Origin: Marinibaculum pumilum | GTDB lineage: Bacteria; Pseudomonadota; Alphaproteobacteria; Ferrovibrionales; Ferrovibrionaceae | Reading direction: 5' to 3' | Length of the DNA stretch: 64,000 nucleotides | Assembly: GCF_042646425.1 (NCBI RefSeq) | Contig: NZ_JBHRTR010000028.1 | Span: 310,001 to 374,000, forward strand | Shown: positions 51,879 through 60,500 of the stretch, piece after piece | How the letters are laid out: every line of letters starts with the position of its first letter | How positions within the stretch are numbered: position 1 is the stretch's first letter | Position numbers and translations under genes: made by a program | The notes under the pieces: model-generated | The model's input: the letters and a program-made list of their open reading frames with translations, nothing else | Told to the model about the DNA's origin: nothing | Database searches by the model: none

Positions 51879-52400
51879 ATGAACGGCTTCCGGCGGATCG
51901 ATGCCGCCGTCGGCCGGGTCTATGCCGGGGTGGGCACCCTGGTGGGCATCAGCATCGGGTTGTTCGCGCTGGCGATCGCGGCCGACCTGGTGCTGCGCCT
52001 GCTGGAGTGGGGCAACCTGCCCGGCATGCAGGAGATCGTTGAATACGCGCTCTATGTCGGCGTCTTCCTGGCCGCCCCCTGGGTGCTGCGGCTCAACGCC
52101 CATATCCGGGTGGACCTGCTGCTCTCCGGCCTGCCGCGGGCCCTGCGCGCCGCGCTCGAGAGGCTCCTCGACCTGGCGGGAATTGCGATTTCCGCGCTCA
52201 TGTTCTGGTACGGCCTGCAGAACCTGCTGGCCGCAAAGGCCTTCGGCGCGGTGCAGTACGGCTATTACGAAGTGGCCGAATGGCTGCTGCTGACCGTCTT
52301 CGTCGCCGGCTTCGTCCTGCTGGCGCTGGAATTCCTGTTCCGCATGATCCGCGCCGGCGAGGCGCCGGAGGCGCTGGACGACGCAGAGGGCGGCTTCTGA
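51879..52400 (+). CDS. TRAP transporter small membrane subunit (DctQ family)
   Basis: 173 residues with four membrane helices. The family pattern is MQEIVEYALYVGVFLAAPWVLR, HIRVDLLLSGLP, and a final LLLTVFVAGFVLLALEFLFRMIRAG. It forms a complex with the large subunit and uses a Na+ gradient. It starts 39 bases after dctP. Its TGA runs into an unusual series of short overlapping frames before the dctM start. Confidence 0.9.
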   Translation: MNGFRRIDAAVGRVYAGVGTLVGISIGLFALAIAADLVLRLLEWGNLPGMQEIVEYALYVGVFLAAPWVLRLNAHIRVDLLLSGLPRALRAALERLLDLAGIAISALMFWYGLQNLLAAKAFGAVQYGYYEVAEWLLLTVFVAGFVLLALEFLFRMIRAGEAPEALDDAEGGF

Positions 52401-52437
52401 TGCGCAGCCTGGCGCCACGGCTGCTGCGGGACCGGTC

Positions 52438-52471
52438 ATGATCATGGAATGGGCATGATTATGGAATGGTA
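52438..52471 (+). repeat. 17-bp near-perfect tandem duplication at the dctM start
   Basis: ATGATCATGGAATGGGC (52438-52454) is followed directly by ATGATTATGGAATGGTA (52455-52471): 14 of 17 bases match. The first copy opens a six-codon frame that ends TGA at 52456-52458, overlapping the ATG of the second copy. A 13-codon frame (52400-52441) links it to the dctQ stop in the same overlapping way. Confidence 0.8.
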
Positions 52472-53780
52472 CTGGGCGCTGGTGCTGATGCTCGGCACCG
52501 TGGTCGGGCTGATGTTCCTCGGCCTGCCGGTCGCCTTCGCCTTCTTCGGCGCCAACATCCTTGGTGTCTTCCTGTTCCTGCGCGGCGAGATCGGGCTGGC
52601 CCTGATGCCGATCGAGTATGTCTTCTCGATCTCCAAGTTCACCCTGGTGCCGGTCGCCCTGTTCATCCTGATGGGCGAGATCCTGTTCCAGACCGGCATG
52701 GCGTTCCGCGCCATCGCCGCGATCGACCGCCTGATCTCCCGCGTGCCGGGGCGGCTGTCGGTGGTTGCGATCGCCGGCGGCACCGTGTTCTCGTCGCTGT
52801 CCGGCTCCACCATCGCCAATACCGCGATCCTGGGCAGCGTGATGCTGCCTGACATGCTGAAGCGCGGCTACGAGCCGAAGATTGCGATGGGCCCGATCAT
52901 GGCGGTCGGCGGCATCGCCATGCTGATCCCGCCCTCGGCCCTGGCGGTGCTGCTGGCCAGCCTGGCGGAGCGGTCGATCAAGGACCTGCTGATCGCCGGC
53001 ATCCTGCCCGGCGCGGCGATGGCGGTCCTGTTCGTCGCCTATGTGGTGCTGCGCTGCCGGCTGAACCCGCGCCTGGCGCCGGTGGAGACCGTCGCGGAGG
53101 CGCGGCTGTCCGGCTGGGACCGCTGGCGGCCGTTCGTGATCGACGTGCTGCCGCTGTTCACCATCTTCGTCGTGGTGGTCGGCTCGATCTTCTTCCGCAT
53201 CGCGGCGCCGGAGGAGGCCTCGGCGCTGGGCTGCGTCGCCGCTGTGATCGTCTGCGCCTGCTATGGCGAACTGACCTGGCCGAAGCTGAAGAAGGCGCTG
53301 ACCGAGACGGCGAAGATCAACGTGATGATCCTGTTCATCATCGCCGGCTCGCTGACCTTCTCGCAGGTGCTGCAGATCTCCGGCGCCACCAGCGGCCTGC
53401 TGCAGGAATTCGCCACCTGGAACATGACGCCGCTGCTGGCGATGCTGCTGATGATGGCGGTGCTGCTGTTCCTGGGCGCCTTCATGGACCAGATCAGCAT
53501 GATGCTGCTCACCCTGCCCTTCTTCCTGCCGATGGCGGACGGGCTGGGCATGAACACCATCTGGCTGATGGTGATGATGCTGATTGCCATGGAGATCAGC
53601 CTGCTGACCCCGCCCTTCGGCCTGCTGCTCTACATCATGAAGGGGGTGGCGCCGGCCGGCATCAGGCTGACCCAGATCTATGCCGCGGCCTTCCCCTTCA
53701 TCGCCCTGGAACTGCTGGTGATGGTATTCCTGATCCTGTTTCCCAGCATCGCGATCTGGTTGCCTTCGCTAATCCGGTAG
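52455..53780 (+). CDS. TRAP transporter large membrane subunit (DctM family)
   Basis: 441 residues, 12 or so membrane helices. Family blocks: FLGLPVAFAFFGANI near the start, SGSTIANTAILGSVMLP, MAVGGIAMLIPPSALAVLLAS, and near the end EISLLTPPFGLLLYIMKG. The start is uncertain among ATGs at 52449, 52455 and 52461; none has a good ribosome-binding site, and 52455 fits coupled re-initiation from the short upstream frame. Completes the dctPQM transporter. Confidence 0.9.
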   Translation: MIMEWYWALVLMLGTVVGLMFLGLPVAFAFFGANILGVFLFLRGEIGLALMPIEYVFSISKFTLVPVALFILMGEILFQTGMAFRAIAAIDRLISRVPGRLSVVAIAGGTVFSSLSGSTIANTAILGSVMLPDMLKRGYEPKIAMGPIMAVGGIAMLIPPSALAVLLASLAERSIKDLLIAGILPGAAMAVLFVAYVVLRCRLNPRLAPVETVAEARLSGWDRWRPFVIDVLPLFTIFVVVVGSIFFRIAAPEEASALGCVAAVIVCACYGELTWPKLKKALTETAKINVMILFIIAGSLTFSQVLQISGATSGLLQEFATWNMTPLLAMLLMMAVLLFLGAFMDQISMMLLTLPFFLPMADGLGMNTIWLMVMMLIAMEISLLTPPFGLLLYIMKGVAPAGIRLTQIYAAAFPFIALELLVMVFLILFPSIAIWLPSLIR

Positions 53781-53820
53781 CCGCAGGCTGCCGACCCTGT
53801 TCAACCCCCTGGAGCCCGAG

Positions 53821-54954
53821 ATGACCGAAGAGATCCCCGCCACCAACCTGTCCATCCAGTCCCTGGTAAAGGAAGCGGGCGAACTGGACCTGTCCTTGGC
53901 GGCGCAGCCGATGCCGGAGCCGAAGGATCACGAGGTCCTGGTGCGGGTGCAGGCCACGCCGATCAATCCGTCGGACCTGTTCCTGCTGCTGGCCGGCGCC
54001 GATATCTCCGCGGCGAAGACCGGCAGCCGCGACGGCCTGCCGGTCATCCATGCGCCGATCCCGCAGGCGGCGATGCGGGCGATGGGCGGCCGGGTCGGTC
54101 AGGCCATGCCGGTCGGCAACGAAGGCAGCGGCGTGGTGGTGAAGGCCGGCGGGTCGCCGGAGGCGCAGGCCCTGCTGGGCAAGACGGTGGCGATGCTGGG
54201 CGGCGCGATGTACGCGCAGTACCGCTGCCTGCCGGCGCAGATGTGCATGGCGATGCCGGACGGCACCGATCCGCGCGACGCCGCCTCCTGCTTCGTCAAT
54301 CCGCTGACCGCGCTCGGCTTCGTGGAGACGGCGAAGGCGGAAGGGCACGGCGCCATCATCCATACCGCGGCGGCCTCCAACCTGGGGCAGATGCTGAACC
54401 GGATCTGCATCGCCGACGGCATCCCGCTTGTGAACATCGTCCGCAAGCCGGAACAGGTGGAGCTGCTGAAGGCGCAGGGCGCGAAGCATGTGCTGGATTC
54501 CAGCGCAGCCGACTATATGGACGGCCTGATCGCGGCGATCGCCGATACCGGCGCCACCCTGGCCTTCGACGCGATCGGCGGCGGAAAGCAGGGCGGCCAG
54601 ATCCTGGGCGCGATGGAGGCGGTCGCCGCGAAGGCGATGAAGGAATACAACCGCTACGGCTCCGACACCTTCAAGCAGCTCTACATCTACGGCGCGCTGG
54701 ACCTGTCGCCGACGGTGTTCAACCGCACCTTCGGCTTCAAATGGTCGATATCGGGCTGGCTCCTGCCGAACTTCCTTGCCGCGGCCGGGGCGGAGACGGC
54801 ACAGCGGATGCGCGCCCGCGTGGCGGCGGAGCTGACCACCACCTTCGCCAGCCATTACAGCCACGAGATCTCGCTGGAGCAGGTGCTGGACCTGCCGACG
54901 ATCGCCGCCTACGACGCCAAGCGGACCGGAGAGAAGTACCTGATCCGGCCCTGA
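53821..54954 (+). CDS. MDR-family zinc-binding-type dehydrogenase
   Basis: 377 residues, ATG 53821. N-terminal GroES-like domain (EVLVRVQATPINPSDLFLLL), GNEGSGVVVKAG, then a Rossmann domain with IIHTAAASNLGQMLNRIC and FDAIGGGKQGGQILGAM. The nucleotide loop (AAASNLG) differs from the normal GxGxxG, and no catalytic or structural zinc cluster is visible. Cofactor and substrate unknown. It lies 40 bases after dctM and is probably the last gene of the ior-like/TRAP operon. Confidence 0.82.
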   Translation: MTEEIPATNLSIQSLVKEAGELDLSLAAQPMPEPKDHEVLVRVQATPINPSDLFLLLAGADISAAKTGSRDGLPVIHAPIPQAAMRAMGGRVGQAMPVGNEGSGVVVKAGGSPEAQALLGKTVAMLGGAMYAQYRCLPAQMCMAMPDGTDPRDAASCFVNPLTALGFVETAKAEGHGAIIHTAAASNLGQMLNRICIADGIPLVNIVRKPEQVELLKAQGAKHVLDSSAADYMDGLIAAIADTGATLAFDAIGGGKQGGQILGAMEAVAAKAMKEYNRYGSDTFKQLYIYGALDLSPTVFNRTFGFKWSISGWLLPNFLAAAGAETAQRMRARVAAELTTTFASHYSHEISLEQVLDLPTIAAYDAKRTGEKYLIRP

Positions 54955-54972
54955 ACGGGCGGGGGGCCCCTC

Positions 54973-55413
54973 TCATATCCAATCCGGGGTGTGCGCCACC
55001 TCCAGCTTGATGCCGTCCGGATCCTCGAAGAAGACGGCATAGTAGCTGCCGTCATATTCGGGATAGTCCTGCGGCGGATGGAGGATCGCGATGCCGGCCG
55101 CGACCATCGCCGCATGCACCCGGTCCACTTCTGCCCGGCTGGCGGCCCGCCAGGACAGGTGATGCAGGCCGGGCGCATAGCGGCGATGCGGATGGTCGCG
55201 GTCCGCCGCCCTGGCCTGCAGAATGGTCAGGGCGGCGCCGTCGCCGGCGCCGGGGGCACTTTCGGCGAAGTCCCACCGGCACTCCTCTGCCGTGTCCACG
55301 GCACAGCGATAGCCCATCGCCGTCAGCAATGCCGCATAGACCGGCCGCGACCGGGCAAGGTCGCGCACGTTCAGGTCCACATGGTGGAAGGCGCCTGTGC
55401 GTCCGCGGCTCAT
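54973..55413 (-). CDS. VOC-family (glyoxalase/dioxygenase-fold) protein
   Basis: 146 residues from ATG 55413, overlapping the CoA-ligase stop (ATGA). One pair of beta-alpha-beta-beta-beta modules: HHVDLNVRDLARS at the start, GLHHLSWRAASRAEVD in the middle, and FFEDPDGIKLEVAHTPDW at the end. The His, His and Glu of these three segments are the usual metal ligands. Could be a lyase, isomerase or single-domain extradiol-type enzyme; not resolvable. Translational coupling ties it to the ligase. Confidence 0.87.
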   Translation of the reverse strand: MSRGRTGAFHHVDLNVRDLARSRPVYAALLTAMGYRCAVDTAEECRWDFAESAPGAGDGAALTILQARAADRDHPHRRYAPGLHHLSWRAASRAEVDRVHAAMVAAGIAILHPPQDYPEYDGSYYAVFFEDPDGIKLEVAHTPDWI

Positions 55414-57029
55414 GCCTGCAGCGCCTCTTCGGCCAAGCGGCGGAGCGCGGCGCGCTGGATCTTCATCCCGTTCGGGCTCATGGCGCGCGGGAAATCGTCG
55501 AGGGCGAAGATGCGGACCGGCACCTTGAACCGCGCCAGCCGTGCAGCGCAATGGGCCTGCAGGGCCGCCTCGTCGAAGCCGGCGCCGTCGGCCAGGGTGA
55601 CGAAGCCGACCGGGCGGGTGCCGTCGGGGCCCGGCACCCCCACCACCTGTGCCGCGGCGATGCCGGGTCCGGCCTGCAGCTGTGCCTCGATTTCCGCCGG
55701 GCTGACCAGGAAGCCGCCCAGCCGCAGCACGTCGCCCATCCGCTGCAGGAACAGCAGGCTGCGCGGGCCGTCCAGTTGCGCCAGGTCGCCGGTACGGAAC
55801 CAGCCATCGGCGGTAAAGGCGGCCGCCGTGGCCGCCGGGTCGTCGGCATAGCCCGCCATCAGCGACGGGCCGCGCACCTCCAGTTCGCCCGGGGCGTTCA
55901 TTCCCAGCACCGCACCGTTGTCGGGGTCGCGCACCCGGATCTCGGTGACCGGGGAGGCCAGTGTGCCGCCCGGCTTCAGCCGCCGCTCCACCGGGTCATC
56001 GGCGGGGCGTGCGGAGAACAGCGCCTGGATCTCGCTCATGCCGAACAGGCCGCAGAAGCGGATGCCGGCCGCATCCGCGCGACGGCCCAGCGTCTCGTAC
56101 CCGGTACCCCATGCCGCCCAGCCGATGAACGGGGTGCGCGCCATGGCGGCGGGGCCGCCGGCCGCGTCCATCAGGGCGGCCAGCATGTCGTCGGTGCCGT
56201 TGATGTCGGTGACGCCATGTTCGTCCATCAGGGCCACCACCTCGGCCGGGTCGAAGGCGCTGCGGATCACGGCCGGCCGGCCGGCGGCCAGGGCCGCCAT
56301 CACCTGGTTGAAGCCGAACACGCCGCAGAACGGCAGCACGCACATGAAGCCGCCGCGACGGGCGGGATAGCCGAACGCCGTCGCTGCGGTCTGCGCATGC
56401 CCGGCGATGGAGGCCTGGTGATGGGCGACGAACTTCGGCGCCCGGGTGGTGCCTGAGGTGGTGAAGATGTTGCAGTGCGCCTCCGGCGCGGCGCGGTCGC
56501 GGCCATCCGCAGGTGCCATTGCCGGGGCACCGGCCAGGTCGTGCCAGTCGACCCGTGCCGCATGGTCCAGATGGCCGGGCAGGCGTGCCGGTCCGCCCTG
56601 GCCGAACGGATCGACCGTGACGACATGCCGGATCCCCGCGAGCGCGGCCGGGTCGCACCCCTCCAGCAGCCCCAGGAAGTCGATGCCGCGGAAGCCCGGC
56701 CAGAGCACCAGGACCGACGCACCTGAGCGGCCGACGATGTCGCCGACCTCGGCTGAACGGTAGCGGGTGTTCACCGCGACGGCGGTCGCGCCCAGCCGGC
56801 AGCAGCCGAGATAGAGGCCCAGATAGGCCAGGCTGTTGGGCAGCCAGAAGGCAACGCGGCTGCCGGCCCCGACACCGAGCGCGGCCAGGCCGGCCGCCGC
56901 GCGCCGGCCCAGCGCGTCGAGCCCGCCATAGTCCAGCCGGCCTTCGTCGGCGATGACGGCCGTTGCTCCCGGCGCCTCGGCCGCGCGGGCGGCGATCAGG
57001 CCGGTGACGGTGTCGATGCTGTGCGGCAT
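55410..57029 (-). CDS. acyl-CoA synthetase (AMP-forming ligase)
   Basis: 539 residues. The ATP loop is TTSGTTRAPKF (190-200). WAAWGTGYETL, FGMSEIQALFSARP and GWFRTGDLA follow the ANL order; the C-terminal domain contains RLGGFLVSPAEIEAQLQ and the catalytic Lys in SPNGMKIQR. It activates a carboxylic acid as its CoA thioester; candidates are aryl or medium-chain acids. The loop GTTRAPK lacks the common Gly-x-Pro-Lys form (GLPKG), a mild deviation. Divergent from the giant surface protein gene. Confidence 0.92.
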   Translation of the reverse strand: MPHSIDTVTGLIAARAAEAPGATAVIADEGRLDYGGLDALGRRAAAGLAALGVGAGSRVAFWLPNSLAYLGLYLGCCRLGATAVAVNTRYRSAEVGDIVGRSGASVLVLWPGFRGIDFLGLLEGCDPAALAGIRHVVTVDPFGQGGPARLPGHLDHAARVDWHDLAGAPAMAPADGRDRAAPEAHCNIFTTSGTTRAPKFVAHHQASIAGHAQTAATAFGYPARRGGFMCVLPFCGVFGFNQVMAALAAGRPAVIRSAFDPAEVVALMDEHGVTDINGTDDMLAALMDAAGGPAAMARTPFIGWAAWGTGYETLGRRADAAGIRFCGLFGMSEIQALFSARPADDPVERRLKPGGTLASPVTEIRVRDPDNGAVLGMNAPGELEVRGPSLMAGYADDPAATAAAFTADGWFRTGDLAQLDGPRSLLFLQRMGDVLRLGGFLVSPAEIEAQLQAGPGIAAAQVVGVPGPDGTRPVGFVTLADGAGFDEAALQAHCAARLARFKVPVRIFALDDFPRAMSPNGMKIQRAALRRLAEEALQA

Positions 57030-57134
57030 GGCGATGGGCGTCCTCCTGCGCGCCGGTTGTCCGGTCTTGGGGTGTGAGTCTAGCCGGAAACCCTGCGGCG
57101 AGGGGGAGGCGCGTCACCGCTTCCGCCGTCGGCG

Positions 57135-57189
57135 CCGCTTGTGCCGAAAGGACACAAGCGGTGACTTGGGAATCTCGCCCCAGGTCACG
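57135..57189. other. two adjacent hairpins
   Basis: CCGCTTGTG (57135-57143) pairs perfectly with CACAAGCGG (57153-57161) around nine bases. Immediately next, GTGACTTGGG pairs with CCCCAGGTCAC with one mismatch (57161-57189). No T-run follows on either strand, so they look like regulatory or REP-like elements rather than terminators. Confidence 0.5.
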
Positions 57190-57235
57190 ATGCGGCAGGT
57201 CGGCGCGATCGGGGCGTCATAAACGCTTCCGATGA

Positions 57236-57310
57236 GGGGGTGAACCGTTATGCAGCCGATAGTTGATTTTAACCACTTGTTATTCGTTTTTTATCAAATT
57301 TTATTGTGCC
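57236..57310 (+). promoter_or_regulatory. AT-rich island with a promoter-like sequence
   Basis: A stretch of about 75 bases that is strikingly AT-rich for this genome (AGTTGATTTTAACC, then CGTTTTTTATCAAATTTTATTG). TTGTTA (57277-57282), 17 bases, TTTATT (57300-57305) resembles a sigma-70 promoter reading toward the giant surface protein gene. Such islands are often bound by H-NS/MucR-type silencers. Confidence 0.45.
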
Positions 57311-57519
57311 TTGCTTTGGACCTGCCTCAGGATGCTCGCCGTCGGGACGTGCCGGCCATCCGGCCGGCGTGAACCGGCACGCCCTTTGCCTCGCTAGTTG
57401 CAGCCTGTTCTCAAATGGCACAGGCGCGATTTGCCCGATCCGCTCAGGTCGGTCGGCGGGGTCTTCCCCGACCGGCGTGGGGCCGCGGGGGAGGGCGCAG
57501 GGTTACGGAGGCGAGGCAA

Positions 57520-60500
57520 ATGGGGATGATCGCGCTCGAAAAGCGGATCCTTCTGGACGCAGCCGGCATGGCGACCGCGGCCGATGGCGGCAGCGGGCCC
57601 GACCCGGACCAGGCGAAGCCCGACCCCCGTGATGCCGCGGCCGAAAAGCAGGTCGCCGATACCATCGATGCCCTTGGCGCGGTCGCGCCCAGCCGGGACG
57701 AGAAGAATGTCGCGGCCGAGGCCGATGCCCGGCCGGACCAGCAGGATGGTGAAGGAAAGGGCGGCGAAGCCGACGGGCGCACCCTCCTGGTCGTCGATTC
57801 CCGGGTCCGCATGGCCGATACCCTGCTGGAGAGCCTTCCCGACGGGGTCGAGGTCCTGCGGGTCGGTGCCGGCGAGGACGGGGTCGCCAAGATCGGCGCC
57901 GTGCTGGCGGCGGACCGCCCCACGGCGGCGATCCACATTCTCGCGCATGGCGAGGAAGGCTCCTTCACCCTGGGCAACCAGCTGGTGGACGGCGACCGGG
58001 CCCGCACCCAGCTGGCGGACAGTTTCCGCGCCTGGAGCGAAGGGCTGATCCTGGACGCCGACATCCTGCTCTACGGCTGCGACACCGGTGCCGGCGCCGA
58101 AGGGCGGGACCTGGTGACCGCGCTGGCCAGCCTGACGGGCGCCGACATCGCCGCCTCTGACGACGATACCGGTGCGCAGTCCCTGGGCGCCGACTGGCAG
58201 CTGGAGGTAACCGCCGGTTCGGTCACCAGCCTGTCGCCGCTTGCGGCGGCCGCGCGCGCCGCCTGGGTGGACAAGCTGGCCGCCCCGACGGTGGAGACCC
58301 CCTATTCCTACGCCGTCAGCGAGCCGACCTCGCTGGCCGGCGGTGGCAGCCAGACGGCCACCCTGACCGGGCTGTCGATCACCGACGACGACCATTCCGG
58401 CGCCAACGACATCAATGGCGATCCGATCCTGGATGCCACCGTGACCGTCTCGGTCACCGTCGGCGATCCGGCGAAAGGCAGCCTGTCCGACTCCAGCGGC
58501 AACGGCACCGGCATCGCCAACGGCTTCAGCTTCAACGGCTCGCGCACGGCAGCCAATGCCTGGCTGGCGCAGCTGCAGTTCACCGCCGCCGACTACGAGG
58601 TCGGCGCCACGGCCGATTCCGTTGCCCTGTCGATCAACGTGACCGACGCGGAAGGGCTGTCCGGCTCCGGCACCGCCTATGCCATCATCCGGCCGTCCAG
58701 CGATCCGGCGCAGGTGCCGGACGGGTCGATGACCGTCGTGGAAGGCGCGGCCTCCACGACAGTGACGGCCGCCGCCCTGGCCCTGACCGACCCGGAGCTG
58801 GCCGTCGGGGCGCAGGAAAACAGCCAGATGGTCTATCGCCTGACCGCGGCGCCGACCCACGGCAACCTGCTGAAGAGCGGCAACCTGCTGGGCGTGGGCT
58901 CGATCTTCACCCATGACGATGTGGTCAACAACCGCATCACCTACCAGCACACGGCGACCGGCGCGGACCAGAACACGGCCGATTCCTTCGCCGTCTCCGT
59001 CAATGACGGCGCGACCCCGCAGGCGGATTCCGACACCGCGACGGTCGCCATCGCCATCACGCCGGTGAACCAGGCGCCGACGGTCGGCGGCTCCGCCTCG
59101 GTCTATGAGGGGCAGCCCGCCAACGCGCAGAATGCCAATACCGGCAATGGCGGCGCCAGCTATACCCCGGTCGGGGCCGGCATCGCCACCGGGACCGGCG
59201 GCGATCCGGGCGACAGCGTGACCATCAGGATCACCTCGCTGACCAGCCGCGGCACCCTGTTCTACAATGGCAATGCCGTCATCAACGGCGTCTCCACCAG
59301 CATCAACCGGGCGCTGACGGCCGGCGACCTGGCCGGCGCCGGCTTCGTCATCGCCGCCGCCGACAAGTCGAACCTGACCTATGTCCATGACGGGTCCGAC
59401 CCGGTGGGCGCGGCGGCGACCGACAGCTTCGGCCTCTCCGTCACCGACGCCGGCGGCGGCCTGGGCAGCGGCGGGGCGAAAACCACCGCGAGCACCTTCA
59501 CCATCAACATCGCCGCGGTGAACGACGACCCGACCTGGGACGGCGGCAGCACCCTGACCGCCACCGTCACCGAGGCGGGCCCGGACGGCAATGCCGGCGC
59601 CACCGCCGACAATTACCGGGTCGTCCTGACCCAGGCGATGATGAACGCCACCGATGGCGATTCGAACGACAGCGCCCTGACCTTTGCCCTGGTCGGCACC
59701 GGCCTGCAGTACGGCCAGCTGCTGAAGAACGGCAATGTCCTGGCGTCGGGCGAGACCTTCACCCTGGGCGACGTGATCGCCGGCAACATCGTCTATGTGC
59801 AGACGGTGAACCCCGACCCGCAGACCACCGATACCTTCAAGTTCGTCGTCTTCGACAATGCCCAGAGCCTGCGCTGGGCGGCGAACGGCGAGGACTTTGC
59901 CCGCCAGGGCGGCATCTATGACGGGCCGACCGAAGGCGATGCGCTGACCCAGTTCACCTTCACCATCAACCTGGCGGAAGGCACCGGGACCGTCGGCGGC
60001 GGCGGCGGCAATGTGCCGGAGCCGCCGCAGCCCGACCCCAACCAGATCCTGTTCGTCGGCCAGAACCCGACCGACCCGACCGATGCCGGCACGGTGTCGG
60101 AAGGCGGCAACGGCACCATCCTGGGCGATGACGGCAATGGGGGCACGGCGGTGATGCTGCGCTACACCGCGGCCGGCGTGACCACCGACCAGATCGTCTA
60201 CACGATCATGGGCCTGGACCTGCCCGGCAGCCTGCAGCGCGACACCACCGGGTCCGGCAGCTGGTCGGGCCTGAGCCTGTTCGGCACCTTCACCCAGGCG
60301 GAGATCGACGCCGGCCGGATCCGCTTCGTCCATGATGGCGGCGAGGATTTCAAGGGGAGCTTCGATTTCGAGGTCTCCGCCGGCATGGTCGACCCCAACA
60401 CCCTGGTCGACCAGACCGCGACCGGCACCTTCACCGTCTACGCAACGCCGATCAACGACGATCCGACGATCTCCGGCTCCAGCGACAACAAGCTGAAGGA

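Larger units (their letters stand above)
57030..57519. other. 490-base divergent intergenic region
   Basis: No gene recognised. It contains the two hairpins near 57135-57190 and the AT-rich promoter-like tract 57236-57310 listed separately. The final 200 bases before the start of the giant protein gene are a long GC-rich leader. Confidence 0.6.

Noticed and set aside
52400..52441. A 13-codon protein-coding gene between dctQ and dctM
   Set aside because: Too short and without similarity; better viewed as a leader frame involved in coupling.
57135..57189. Terminator
   Set aside because: The hairpins are strong but lack a T-run on either strand, and no gene ends there: both neighbours start outward from this region.
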